From Flavobacterium sp. UGB4466 (GTDB lineage: Bacteria > Bacteroidota > Bacteroidia > Flavobacteriales > Flavobacteriaceae): 64,000 nucleotides of DNA. This document shows positions 52,722 through 61,118 of the stretch, one piece after another. The stretch covers positions 1-64,000 of the forward strand of contig NZ_CAGKLC010000005.1 of NCBI RefSeq assembly GCF_903469665.1. Direction: 5' to 3'. The notes under the pieces were generated by a model. That model was not told the DNA's origin and ran no database searches. It saw only the letters and a list, made by a program, of their open reading frames with translations. Positions within the stretch are counted from its first letter, which is position 1; each line of letters begins with the position of its first letter. Both the position numbers and the translations under genes were made by a program.

Positions 52722-53093
52722 TTATATTTTTTTGTACACATTGCTCAGTTTCAGCGCAACGGTGTCGTTAAAATAAGTGGTGTTTTTCACCTTAACCAAA
52801 TCTTCTTCTGTTGTAACAATATCAAGTTCTAAGCGTAATTCCGGATTTACTTCGGGATTGATTAGCGCCATAAATTTCACATTGGAAAGTGTCTGCATGA
52901 TCAAAGTACTTTTGGTGATAGACTCCGTAAGTTCTTTAATAATCTGAATCATGCAAACTCCAGGCATAATCGGATTGCCCGGGAAATGACCTTTGAAAAC
53001 GTCGTGTTTTTCATTGATCAGAATCGAAATTGTGTATTTAGAATCTCCTGTTTTTTCTTCGGAAAGAACTTTGTAAAAGAATTTTAAAAGCAT
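52722..53093 (-). CDS. FabZ-like 3-hydroxyacyl-ACP dehydratase
   Basis: A 123-residue hot-dog-fold protein. The active-site block is FKGHFPGNPIMPGVCMIQ, with catalytic His36 in the H-F-P-G motif of FabZ/FabA-like dehydratases. The frame extends upstream to 53126, but the ATG at 53093 (MLLKFFYKVL) is preferred because it avoids a large overlap with the preceding beta-barrel gene. It would dehydrate beta-hydroxyacyl-ACP intermediates in polyene chain extension. A second dehydratase, usual in aryl polyene pathways, is not seen in the window. Confidence 0.88.
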   Translation of the reverse strand: MLLKFFYKVLSEEKTGDSKYTISILINEKHDVFKGHFPGNPIMPGVCMIQIIKELTESITKSTLIMQTLSNVKFMALINPEVNPELRLELDIVTTEEDLVKVKNTTYFNDTVALKLSNVYKKI

Positions 53094-53100
53094 ATTTTTT

Positions 53101-53715
53101 TTATCTGCCAAAAGGATAAGAAACACCTATTTGAAAACTAACATTTGTATTATAATCTCTAAACCAATAATCATTATTGTTACCGTTGCTGCCGTAATAA
53201 TCACTATCAAGAACATCCACAATTCCTTTTTTGAAACGGGCCTCAAAAGTCAATCCGGAAGGTAATCTATAACCAATACCCATTATAAAAGCCAGATCAA
53301 TATCTGATTTTTCATAAAGCAAGTTGTCTTGTAATCTAAAATCTAAAGTGGGCCCAGCCTGAAACTGAAAGCCATTTTTTAAAGTAAATTTATTGACTAC
53401 AGCAATGGAAAGATAATCAATTTCTAAATCTTTCGAACTCACAACATCATTGCCATTATTATAACTGATAAAAGTTTTAACGTTACTCGCTCCTTGCTGG
53501 CTATACGTGATTTCCGGTTGTAAAGTGTAAATTTTAGTCAATTTGATTTCACCAAAACCTCCAATATAAAAATCAGTTTTATAGTCGGAACGTGTATTGG
53601 AGAATGTAGAAAAAGAAGCTCCTGCTCTCAGACCAGGTTTAAAGGTAACTTGTGCCTGTGAACTTGTTATGGCAAACAAGGCCAATACGATAATTATTAA
53701 ATTTCTTTTGTTCAT
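53101..53715 (-). CDS. Outer-membrane beta-barrel protein (paralogue A)
   Basis: A 204-residue protein with a signal peptide (hydrophobic residues 6-17, cleaved near SSQA/QV) and an alternating beta pattern with aromatic girdles ending FQIGVSYPFGR, typical of small outer-membrane barrels (OmpW/PorT-like, eight strands). It is clearly related to the next upstream gene: both share KPGLR/SPGLR-GG, DFYIGG/DFYVGA, YTLQPE, YSQQGA/YSRQGA and TFEARFKKG/TFEARLKQG. A tandem duplication inside the pigment operon is evident. The role there is unknown. Confidence 0.85.
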   Translation of the reverse strand: MNKRNLIIIVLALFAITSSQAQVTFKPGLRAGASFSTFSNTRSDYKTDFYIGGFGEIKLTKIYTLQPEITYSQQGASNVKTFISYNNGNDVVSSKDLEIDYLSIAVVNKFTLKNGFQFQAGPTLDFRLQDNLLYEKSDIDLAFIMGIGYRLPSGLTFEARFKKGIVDVLDSDYYGSNGNNNDYWFRDYNTNVSFQIGVSYPFGR

Positions 53716-53723
53716 GATTTAAA

Positions 53724-54356
53724 TTATTTTACTTTGAACGTGTAACTAATACCAATCTGGAAAACCTGATTTAAAGTAATGTCATCATAATAGCGTCTGT
53801 TATTATCATTATCATAATCATATCCGTCGTAGCCATAAATATCAACTAATCCTTGTTTCAATCGGGCTTCAAAAGTTAATCCGTTTGGAAGGGTATATCC
53901 AACTCCGCCAACAATAGCAAAGTCAACATCAACAGGGTTCTCGCCAAATTTGTCAAAATTATCATTGGTTTTTAAATCTATTGATGGTCCTGCTAATACG
54001 TGGAAACCTTTTCCTTTAAAATTAAATTTAGCCACAGCTCCAAGTGTAAGATAGTTGATTTCGGCTTTCTGGCTTCTGCGACGGGAAGTATTGTTGTCAA
54101 AATCTAAGTAAGACAAACGAATATCAGCGCCTTGTCTGGAATAATTTAACTCGGGCTGCAGCGTAAAATATTTATTGAATTTTATAGCCATTAACGCACC
54201 CACATAAAAATCAGATTTTGAACTGCTATTCCCCGGCATATTACTTAAATCCGATATATTTAAACCTCCGCGTAATCCCGGACTAACCTTTACCTGGGCA
54301 TTTGACGTTATAACTCCAATACATAAAACAAAGGCAATTACGGTTATTTTTTTCAT
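53724..54356 (-). CDS. Outer-membrane beta-barrel protein (paralogue B)
   Basis: A 210-residue protein with signal peptide (hydrophobic residues 4-17, cleaved near TSNAQ) and barrel-like alternating strands finishing VFQIGISYTFKVK. It is the paralogue of the adjacent downstream gene, 8 bases away. An Asp/Tyr/Asn-rich stretch near residues 180-195 (YDGYDYDNDNNRRYYDD) forms a likely surface loop that differs between the two copies. Confidence 0.85.
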   Translation of the reverse strand: MKKITVIAFVLCIGVITSNAQVKVSPGLRGGLNISDLSNMPGNSSSKSDFYVGALMAIKFNKYFTLQPELNYSRQGADIRLSYLDFDNNTSRRRSQKAEINYLTLGAVAKFNFKGKGFHVLAGPSIDLKTNDNFDKFGENPVDVDFAIVGGVGYTLPNGLTFEARLKQGLVDIYGYDGYDYDNDNNRRYYDDITLNQVFQIGISYTFKVK

Positions 54357-54393
54357 TTTTGGTTTGGTTTAAGTTTAGGTTTAGTTTAAATTT

Positions 54394-55032
54394 TTACTCT
54401 GATTTCAAATAATTTAATTCAATTTTCAGCTTAATATTTTGATGATTAATCAAAATTTTCTCCGCAAAAATATTGTTTTCTGAACTAAATGTCAGTGTAA
54501 ATTTTTCTTTTGTTTTAGAAGACTGAACGACCTTTTCTAACTTTTGGTCTTTTTTGGAGACAAAAAGATAGTTGTCACGTTTTTTTCCATCCTGTGATTT
54601 ATAGATGTCAGCTGATTCGTTTTCGAATTGTTGTTGAAAGATATAATCTTTTTTCAGCAGCAAGCGAAAATCTTCTCTTAAGGTATTGATAAGGATTTTT
54701 CGGTCTAGTTCGGATACAATCGAATTGATTTTAAAGGCTGTTTCAGAAATCTCAAAATCCATTAATTTGTTGCCAAATTCTGTTGTAAAAACAATACGAT
54801 GTGTAGTGTCATTGATTTTTTTGGCGATGAAAATTCCAGACATTTCATGGCCGTAAACCGTAATGTTGGTTTTATACACGTAATCGGTTTTTGAATCTGC
54901 GAAATAAGGGACCTGATAAGACGTTCGGTCTAATTTTTTAGGAGTATAGTTTTTTGTGACAGAACCACAAGAAACCAGAACAATTGCAAGGAAGCAATTA
55001 ATTAGTAAAAACTGAATCGTCGATTTTTGCAT
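54394..55032 (-). CDS. Cluster-associated lipoprotein, unknown function
   Basis: A 212-residue lipoprotein with lipobox AIVLVSCGS (Cys about residue 22). The mature region is beta-rich (YVYKTNITVYGHEMSGIFIAK, HRIVFTTEFGNKLMDFEI), similar in style to proteins that accompany LolA in flexirubin/aryl-polyene loci. Its first 35 bases overlap the 3' end of the LolA-like gene, so translation is coupled. It likely works with LolA in bringing the product to the outer membrane; this is inference. Confidence 0.8.
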   Translation of the reverse strand: MQKSTIQFLLINCFLAIVLVSCGSVTKNYTPKKLDRTSYQVPYFADSKTDYVYKTNITVYGHEMSGIFIAKKINDTTHRIVFTTEFGNKLMDFEISETAFKINSIVSELDRKILINTLREDFRLLLKKDYIFQQQFENESADIYKSQDGKKRDNYLFVSKKDQKLEKVVQSSKTKEKFTLTFSSENNIFAEKILINHQNIKLKIELNYLKSE

Positions 55033-55624
55033 TGATCACTTTATTTTTAAGTACAATTCGGGTATAATCTTCAGAGGATTCTAAGAGTTTTACCTGAACG
55101 ACAGTTGCTTCTTCTTTGTCGAAAGTCAGTTCAATTTGTTTGATGTATTTTTTTAAAGTGGCATCTTTAGGAACAAACTTAGCGATATTCTGTCCCTTTG
55201 ATTTGAAATAAGAAATGACAAACTCCTTATCGTCAAACATATTACCGCTTACGCTTCCGACAATCAATTTGTTGATTCTGCCAAAGATTTTACTGTTACC
55301 CATATCAACGGCACTTTTCTTCCCTTCGTCGTTAATCAGGATTTTCCCGTTTTTAAAAACAATGCTGTAATTGTATGGTTTCTTGTATTGCCATTGCAGT
55401 AAAGAAGGTTCTTTAAAAATCATTTTTCCCGAAGTCTCAATATCTTTCGATAAAAAGTCCAAGTGTTTGTACTGAACAAAATCGGTACTCAGGGTTTTGA
55501 TTTTTTTGGAAACTACATTTACATCCTGCTTGAAAGCATTAATTTCGGCATCAGACATTTTTTGTTCCTGAGCCAACAAATTGCCTGAGATAAATAAAAT
55601 TAAGAGTGCTATTTTAGTTTTCAT
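54998..55624 (-). CDS. LolA-like outer-membrane lipoprotein carrier
   Basis: A 208-residue periplasmic protein: signal peptide (residues 4-18, ISGNLLAQ), then an open beta-barrel of the LolA fold with STDFVQYKHLDFLSKDIETSGKMIFK, PSLLQWQYKKPYNY and ILINDEGKKSAVDM. The P-x-x-x-x-W-x-Y-x-x-P motif is diagnostic. A LolA homologue inside a pigment locus is expected to bind the hydrophobic product rather than lipoproteins. It overlaps the following lipoprotein gene by 35 bases. Confidence 0.9.
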   Translation of the reverse strand: MKTKIALLILFISGNLLAQEQKMSDAEINAFKQDVNVVSKKIKTLSTDFVQYKHLDFLSKDIETSGKMIFKEPSLLQWQYKKPYNYSIVFKNGKILINDEGKKSAVDMGNSKIFGRINKLIVGSVSGNMFDDKEFVISYFKSKGQNIAKFVPKDATLKKYIKQIELTFDKEEATVVQVKLLESSEDYTRIVLKNKVINAKIDDSVFTN

Positions 55625-55724
55625 ATTTATTACGAATTGTGCTTTATTAGTTTGCTACAGATTAAAGGATTAAAATCCGTTTTTTATCCGCGTCTTCGCG
55701 TAAGCGAATCAGCTTCATCCGCGT

Positions 55725-56501
55725 TCAGTTTTCATAAGCTTTCAGATTCAAAAGTTCTTCGGTTGAAATTACTTTATAATTGTTTTGCTGCAAAAATTGC
55801 AAAAACTGTTCCAGTACTAAAACAGAGTGTACTCCTGTGTCGTGCAAAAGTACAATTCCTCCCGGAGAAATACGTTTTATGATTCGTTTGAAAATTAAAC
55901 TTTGGTTGGTTGTGCCACCGTCCAATGAACGAATATTCCACCCAATTACTTTGTGGCCGGTACGTTTTAAAGCTCTTCGGATGGAGGGTGTCGTAACCCC
56001 GTAGGGCGGGCGGAAAAAATTTATTTTTTTGGAGGTGTACTTTTCTAAAAGAGCATCCGTTTTCTGAATTTCAGTCGTGATTTTTGTAGCATTGTAAAAA
56101 TCAAAAAAAGGAGAATGGCTGTACGAATGATTGCCAACCAAATGTCCTTCTGCTATAATTTGTTGTACGATTTCAGGATGAGTTTCGATGTTTTTTCCGA
56201 TGCAGAAAAAAGTAGCTTTGACCTCATATTTCTTTAAAAGAGTCAAAACTTCCGGAGTAAAAATAGAGGGTCCGTCATCAAAGGTAATCGCAATTTTCTT
56301 TTGGGTTTCCAATGAATTATTGCAGTAAGCTTTTACATGATAATTAGAAGAAATTACAGCAGAGCCCACAGCATTTATGCCTAACCAAATTAAAACAATT
56401 GCGATAAACCATGCTCCGTTAATTGCTGTATAGAGATTCAGAAGAAGCAGTAGCAGCAATACAAAGAGAAAGAATAACGAAATGTTTTTATGCGTTATCA
56501 T
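55725..56501 (-). CDS. Membrane-anchored polysaccharide deacetylase (CE4)
   Basis: A 258-residue protein with two N-terminal membrane spans (about residues 8-24 and 30-52) and a NodB-homology domain. The CE4 motifs are TFDDGP (Asp75/Asp76), GNHSYSHSPF (metal ligands His125 and His129) and RPPYG (catalytic Arg). All key residues are present, so it should be an active metal-dependent deacetylase facing the periplasm. Its role in the pigment cluster is not clear; similar genes are regular members of flexirubin clusters. It overlaps the ketosynthase-like gene by 4 bases. Confidence 0.9.
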   Translation of the reverse strand: MITHKNISLFFLFVLLLLLLLNLYTAINGAWFIAIVLIWLGINAVGSAVISSNYHVKAYCNNSLETQKKIAITFDDGPSIFTPEVLTLLKKYEVKATFFCIGKNIETHPEIVQQIIAEGHLVGNHSYSHSPFFDFYNATKITTEIQKTDALLEKYTSKKINFFRPPYGVTTPSIRRALKRTGHKVIGWNIRSLDGGTTNQSLIFKRIIKRISPGGIVLLHDTGVHSVLVLEQFLQFLQQNNYKVISTEELLNLKAYEN

Positions 56502-57565
56502 TTTGAAAGTAACGTAAAACTATGGTTTTTTCCGTTGAGCTGATTGTACAATAAAATCGTATTATAAGCCGGTCTTTCGACTGAATTTACTTTTATAATT
56601 TCAGGGATTTCCTGAGTTTTTAAAATTTTAGACGCCATCCATAAAGCAAAAGCCGAAGCGGTATCGTATTCACCACTCAAATGTTTGTAATACAATTGCG
56701 GAGTTTGAGCGAAGTCCTTTTGGGTTAGATTTTTATAATAATTTTCAAAATCTGCATTACCGTCAAATCCTAAAATCAAGGCATCGACATCTGAAATTTC
56801 TAATTGATTGGATTTCAAAAAAGATCTGATTGCGGCTTCAATTTCATTTTCTTCCAGCGTATTTAGTAAGGCAATGTCCAGTACTTCAGCATAGGTAGTC
56901 TCTTTTCGTTCATTTTCCAGAACAAAAAAACTGGCACCTTCTCCATAAACGGCACCGCCTGTAGTAGCCTCTAAAAGGTTGTAGGGTTGCTGGCCGTCTG
57001 GTTTGATACGTCCTGACAATTTAAAAAGCGCAGTAGTGTAATCACCATTTTCATCCACACCGCCCACAAGAACAGACTGTACTTCTTCTTCCTCAATTTG
57101 CATTTTAGCATCTAAAAGTGCCGATTCAAAAGAGACAGCTCCATTGACATAGGTAAAATTGTAACCGTTGCATTTTTGCAACAACGCAATTTGAGCGCCA
57201 ACCGTATTATGTGTCGACTGGATGAATGAAGTTGGTGTTAAGAATTGCTCATTATTATCGAGGATGTTGGTCAGGAATTTTTCAGAATCTTCAATACATC
57301 CTAATCCTGTTCCGGTAATAATGGCATCTACATTTTCAAGTTGTGCATCTTTCATGGCAATTGCCGAGGCCACGATTCCATTTTTCACACCTTTTGCCAT
57401 TCTTCTTATGGCAGCAGGAGAAATATAATCCTTGTAAACCGGCGGAACGATTTTAAGTACATTCTCGTCGAGGTTGTGTGTGGCTTCTTCTAAAAAAACA
57501 GTATCAAATGTTTTTTGAGTCGAAATACAACCTATTCCATTTATATATGTTTTTTTTAATTGCAT
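56498..57565 (-). CDS. Ketosynthase-fold protein lacking the catalytic triad (chain-length-factor-like)
   Basis: A 355-residue beta-ketoacyl synthase fold protein. Where KAS enzymes have the nucleophile motif T-A-C-S/A-S, this one reads YVNGAVSFESA (residues 139-149) with no Cys. The V-H-G-T block is replaced by LILGFDGNAD, and the G-H-T-L-G-A-S block by HLSGEYDTASAF. All three catalytic residues are gone, as in chain-length factors (KS-beta). It starts 10 bases inside the active ketosynthase gene, which suggests the two form a heterodimer. Confidence 0.88.
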   Translation of the reverse strand: MQLKKTYINGIGCISTQKTFDTVFLEEATHNLDENVLKIVPPVYKDYISPAAIRRMAKGVKNGIVASAIAMKDAQLENVDAIITGTGLGCIEDSEKFLTNILDNNEQFLTPTSFIQSTHNTVGAQIALLQKCNGYNFTYVNGAVSFESALLDAKMQIEEEEVQSVLVGGVDENGDYTTALFKLSGRIKPDGQQPYNLLEATTGGAVYGEGASFFVLENERKETTYAEVLDIALLNTLEENEIEAAIRSFLKSNQLEISDVDALILGFDGNADFENYYKNLTQKDFAQTPQLYYKHLSGEYDTASAFALWMASKILKTQEIPEIIKVNSVERPAYNTILLYNQLNGKNHSFTLLSK

Positions 57566-58758
57566 TTTGAGAAGATAAGAGTGGAACAGTTTCCTCCAAA
57601 CCCAAAAGAGTTAGACAGAACATGTTCAATATTTTTATTCTTTAAAGTCGTTTGCGGTTTTAAGTCAAACTCTTCCATTGGAGTTTCAAAATTCAGATTG
57701 GGGTAAACCACATTATTCTGAATCGCCAGAACGCTGTAAACAGCTTCAATGGCTGCAGCAGCTGCCAAAGTATGTCCTGTATAAGGTTTTGTCGAACTAA
57801 AATCGGGTACTTTTTCATCACCGTAAATTCGAAGTATAGCTCTTCCTTCAGACAAATCATTGTTGGGAGTAGCTGTTCCGTGCACGTTGATATAGTCAAT
57901 TTCACTTGGTTTTAAACCCGAAACGTCAAAGGCTTTTTTCATGGCCAGGTAAGCACCGTCTCCATTTTCTGAAGAAGCCGTTTGATGAAAAGCATCATTG
58001 GCATTGCCATAACCTGAAACACGGGCCAGAACTTTTTTGTTTTGTTTCTGAACTACTTCATCGGATTCTAAAACCAGAAAAGCGGCTGCTTCACCCAGAT
58101 TTAGTCCTTTTCGGTTGTTGTCGAAAGGTTTGTTGTAATCGTCAGATAAAATCATGAGGGTTTTGAATCCGTTGATTGTAAATTTTGCCAGAGCGTCGGT
58201 TCCACCAACAATTACGCGGTCCAGTTTCCCGGATTTTATAAGTCTTGCACCCAGCATAATTGCGTTTGCTGCCGATGAACAAGCGGTACTTATGGTGGTA
58301 ACAATTCCTTTTAAACCGAGTTCGTCTGCAATTTTTTCGGCTACATCGCCAGCATCATGACAAGTAATGTATTTGACAAGTTCAGGATGTTTGAAATAAT
58401 CGTAATAATGCTTTTCGGTCATATCCATCCCACCCACGCTTGTCGCCGAAATGAGTCCGGTTCTGAATTCGTTTATCGCCGTGATTCCGGCATTTTTAAC
58501 AGCCTGTTTCGCTGCAAAAGTGCCAATCATCGCAGTCCTCGAAAAGTTATTATCGGGAGTAAGTTCTAATTCCTGAACCAATTCATCATTAGTTTTTTTA
58601 ATTTCACCTACCTTATTTATAGCAGCGTGAATCGTTTCAATGTTTTCGATACGCGTTACCGCAACTTTATTTTCGATTAACGAAATGTAATTTTCTTCGA
58701 CTGAATTTCCAATCGAGGAGATAATTCCCATTCCGGTTATTGCAACACCTTTTTTCAT
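57556..58758 (-). CDS. 3-oxoacyl-ACP synthase (FabF/KS-alpha type)
   Basis: A 400-residue ketosynthase with a complete catalytic triad: Cys160 (TISTACSSAANAI), His293 (NVHGTATPNND) and His329 (KPYTGHTLAAAA). It extends acyl-ACP chains by decarboxylative condensation with malonyl-ACP. The C-terminal SNSFGFGGNCSTLIFSK is the usual Gly-rich end. The gene for the non-catalytic partner overlaps it by 10 bases, and ACP lies just upstream. A repeat with four octamers occupies its leader. Confidence 0.95.
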   Translation of the reverse strand: MKKGVAITGMGIISSIGNSVEENYISLIENKVAVTRIENIETIHAAINKVGEIKKTNDELVQELELTPDNNFSRTAMIGTFAAKQAVKNAGITAINEFRTGLISATSVGGMDMTEKHYYDYFKHPELVKYITCHDAGDVAEKIADELGLKGIVTTISTACSSAANAIMLGARLIKSGKLDRVIVGGTDALAKFTINGFKTLMILSDDYNKPFDNNRKGLNLGEAAAFLVLESDEVVQKQNKKVLARVSGYGNANDAFHQTASSENGDGAYLAMKKAFDVSGLKPSEIDYINVHGTATPNNDLSEGRAILRIYGDEKVPDFSSTKPYTGHTLAAAAAIEAVYSVLAIQNNVVYPNLNFETPMEEFDLKPQTTLKNKNIEHVLSNSFGFGGNCSTLIFSKCN

Positions 58759-58762
58759 TTAG

Positions 58763-58794
58763 ATTATTGGATTGTTGGATTGTTGGATTGTTGG
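58763..58794. repeat. Four tandem octamers ATTGTTGG ahead of the ketosynthase gene
   Basis: Four head-to-tail copies (the first reads ATTATTGG), starting 5 bases from the ketosynthase ATG at 58758. Near the ACP end of the same gap (about 58881-58905) the complementary motif AATCCAACAATCTAAAAATC occurs, so the gap can fold back on itself. Confidence 0.85.
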
Positions 58795-58900
58795 ACTATT
58801 CTTTTTGGTTTATAAAAGTTTTAAAAACTATTTTGAATTAGATTTTTGAATATTTTCATTTAAGAAATCTAAAAACCTGATAATCCAACAATCTAAAAAT

Positions 58901-59158
58901 CTAAAGAGTTCTGTTAGCGCTAATGTACGCCGCCATCGTTTCGATGGATTGAAAAATGGTTTTTCCTTCTTTTGGGTCTACCAGTTTAATTCCGTAATCT
59001 TTATCTAGAATCACGATTAATTCAAGCGCATCAATGGAGTCTAAACCTAAACCATCTCCAAACAAAGGATCGTTATCTGCAATATCTTCGATCGCGATAT
59101 CTTCAAGGTTTAAAGTAGTAATGATTTTGTTTTTTAATTCTTCTTTTAATGCTTCCAT
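58901..59158 (-). CDS. Acyl carrier protein
   Basis: An 85-residue four-helix ACP. The phosphopantetheine attachment site is Ser41 in GLGLDSIDALELI (D-S-I-D-A/x-L). It is acidic and of normal size. It sits between the half-length ketosynthase-like gene (2 bases upstream) and the ketosynthase gene, so it is the dedicated carrier on which the polyene is built. Confidence 0.94.
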   Translation of the reverse strand: MEALKEELKNKIITTLNLEDIAIEDIADNDPLFGDGLGLDSIDALELIVILDKDYGIKLVDPKEGKTIFQSIETMAAYISANRTL

Positions 59159-59160
59159 GA

Positions 59161-59778
59161 TTATTTATTGTATAATGTATTGATAGTTTCGTTGTTATAT
59201 TTTGTACTTTCTTCCTTGCTAATGGTGCAAAGAAAAGCCTTGTAATCGTCGTTGAAAAATTCTACCCAGCCACAAAGAACCCTGTCGGCTTTATTTGTAT
59301 TCAGAAGAATAGTAGAATAATTGGACATAAATTCGGTGTTAAAGGCATCAAATATAAAGAAAGAATTTTCACTTTTCAGCTGATGGCGGATACTTATTTC
59401 GCCCAGACAAATATTTGGAAGGGTATAAACAAAAACTGCCGGGCTCGGGAAGTAGTTTTCTTTGTCGGAAATAGATTCCTGATACTTAACATCGGTATCT
59501 AAACTCGAGGATTTGTTGGCCAAAACCAAGGCAATATTGTTCTCCTTTTCATCAGAAGTTATCGGACTCAAAAGCAGTTCAGCTCCTAAAAAAGCCAGTT
59601 TGCTCAAGGCATCCATTTTGAAAAACTTTGGGTATTGCAGGTCAAAATTGCGATAGGCCTGTTTCGAGAAATTAGCAAAATCTGTGGGTTCAATTTTGAA
59701 TATCGAAGTCCCGTTCAAAACAATTTCGTTGTTTTCGATGGTACAATAGGATTGTATGTTAGTTTTGTTTGGATTCAT
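59161..59778 (-). CDS. Half-length ketosynthase-like (thiolase-fold) protein
   Basis: A 205-residue protein resembling the N-terminal half of KAS enzymes: KFFKMDALSKLAFLGAELLL corresponds to the usual K-x-x-x-x-S/T-x-x-A helix, and SPAVFVYTLPNICLGEISIRHQL to the segment before the nucleophile. The residue that would be the Cys nucleophile is not evident (FIFDAFNTEFMSNYS), and there are no His motifs, so it should not condense. Such short proteins appear in flexirubin/aryl-polyene loci and may be structural partners or regulators of the synthase. Confidence 0.75.
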   Translation of the reverse strand: MNPNKTNIQSYCTIENNEIVLNGTSIFKIEPTDFANFSKQAYRNFDLQYPKFFKMDALSKLAFLGAELLLSPITSDEKENNIALVLANKSSSLDTDVKYQESISDKENYFPSPAVFVYTLPNICLGEISIRHQLKSENSFFIFDAFNTEFMSNYSTILLNTNKADRVLCGWVEFFNDDYKAFLCTISKEESTKYNNETINTLYNK

Positions 59779-59803
59779 TATTTTAATTTAACACTAATTG
59801 CAC

Positions 59804-59878
59804 AAATTAGCACGAATTGATTTGGGGTTTAAATTACACTAATTAATCTGTGAAAATTAGTGCAATTCGTGGCTAATT
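59804..59878. repeat. 'ATTCGTGGC' repeat family copy 2
   Basis: AAATTAGCACGAATTGA (59804-59820) is matched, inverted and with a one-base gap, by CAATTCGTGGCTAATT (59863-59878). The right arm reaches into the stop codon of the 59873-61018 ketosynthase gene. Confidence 0.7.
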
Positions 59879-61018
59879 ATTTTTTACTTTTTCAAATATC
59901 ACCGCCGTATTACAACCTCCAAATCCAGAAGCTGTTTTTAGGAAAAAATCAATTGTCTTTTCTTCATTTTTCTCAATAACATTGATTGGTTCGCTAACCC
60001 CAATTTCATCAAAACCTTTTGATTCAAAAAGCTTATTTTGATTGGCAGATTCAATGGAAATTACCGTTTCTAACAATCCCGAAGCGCCTAAGGTATGGCC
60101 ATAAAATCCTTTCAGACTATTGACTGGGGCATTTTGTAAACCTAAACGGTTTAGGGCAATGGCTTCCATTTCGTCGTTGAAAGGCGTTGCGGTTCCGTGT
60201 GCTGAAATATAATCGATTTTTGCAGCTTCAATTTGAGCTTCTTTCAAAGCATTTTGAATACTTCTGAACAAACCTTCACCGGTTCTCGATGGACCCGAAA
60301 TATGATTGGCATCGTTTATCGAACTGTCTCCGATAACTTTTATTTTGGCATTTGCAGTTTCGGCGGTAACTAACACTGCGGCTGTCGCTTCTCCTAAACT
60401 TACACCGGTTCTGTTTTTAGAATACGGTTTGCATGGTAAATCGCTCATAGCCTGAAAAGCATTAAAACCAGACAAAACAAATTCTGAAACTTCGTCACCC
60501 GCTACAACAAAAGCATGGTCATAAAGACCTGACTGAATCATTCTTTTGGCAACAGAAATGGCTAAAATTCCGGATACACAGGCATTCGAAACCACAATGG
60601 GCGGTGTTTGAAATCCGAAAAAAACGGCAACATTTTTTGCCAAAACATCTAAATGTGCATTAGTAAAACTGTCAACAGAATCATTTTTTAAAGCGGTTAC
60701 ATTTCCTTTGGTTGTCGAAAGGATAAAGGCTGCTTTGGAATTTAGTTCAACTCCCGAGTTTTTGATAATCGGTTCTAAAGCCAAAATCATCATTTTCTCT
60801 AAACGGGAGTATTTTGTTTCTGTACTTATTTTTGCGAAGGCACTGTTTATTTTTTCATCAGAAATAATAGAAGCATAAAATGAATTGGGCATTAAAGAAA
60901 TATCATTTTGAAGCTGAATACCGGAATCTCCTCGAAGAATTGCTTCAACGTTTGATTCGACATCAAAACCTAATGGTGTGATGCAGTTGGTTTGCGTGAT
61001 GTATATTTCTCTTAACAT
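59873..61018 (-). CDS. 3-oxoacyl-ACP synthase, second active copy
   Basis: A 381-residue ketosynthase with intact Cys147 (VVSNACVSGILAI), His274 (ISAHGTATPFND) and His308 (GFYGHTLGASG). It has a shorter and more diverged N-terminus than the other copy (LREIYITQTNCITPLGFD). Aryl polyene systems usually contain more than one ketosynthase, with one for initiation or chain-length specificity. It lies immediately before the half-length protein and after the thioesterase gene, both gaps carrying the ATTCGTGGC repeat. Confidence 0.93.
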   Translation of the reverse strand: MLREIYITQTNCITPLGFDVESNVEAILRGDSGIQLQNDISLMPNSFYASIISDEKINSAFAKISTETKYSRLEKMMILALEPIIKNSGVELNSKAAFILSTTKGNVTALKNDSVDSFTNAHLDVLAKNVAVFFGFQTPPIVVSNACVSGILAISVAKRMIQSGLYDHAFVVAGDEVSEFVLSGFNAFQAMSDLPCKPYSKNRTGVSLGEATAAVLVTAETANAKIKVIGDSSINDANHISGPSRTGEGLFRSIQNALKEAQIEAAKIDYISAHGTATPFNDEMEAIALNRLGLQNAPVNSLKGFYGHTLGASGLLETVISIESANQNKLFESKGFDEIGVSEPINVIEKNEEKTIDFFLKTASGFGGCNTAVIFEKVKNN

Positions 61019-61022
61019 TTTA

Positions 61023-61114
61023 TGATTTTAATTTCGTGAAATTTTTGCTCGCAGATTTGGCAGATTGAGCAGATTCCGATTTTAATTTTTTCTAATTCGT
61101 GAATTCGTGGCTAA
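61023..61114. repeat. 'ATTCGTGGC' repeat family copy 3
   Basis: The ~100-base gap contains AATTTCGTGAAATT (left) and TAATTCGTGAATTCGTGGCT (right, ending 61112), the same wording as copies 1 and 2. The arms are less perfect here. Confidence 0.6.
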
Positions 61115-61118
61115 AATT

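Noticed and set aside
58763..58794. Octamer array as a CRISPR
   Set aside because: Units are 8 bases with no spacers and no cas genes nearby.
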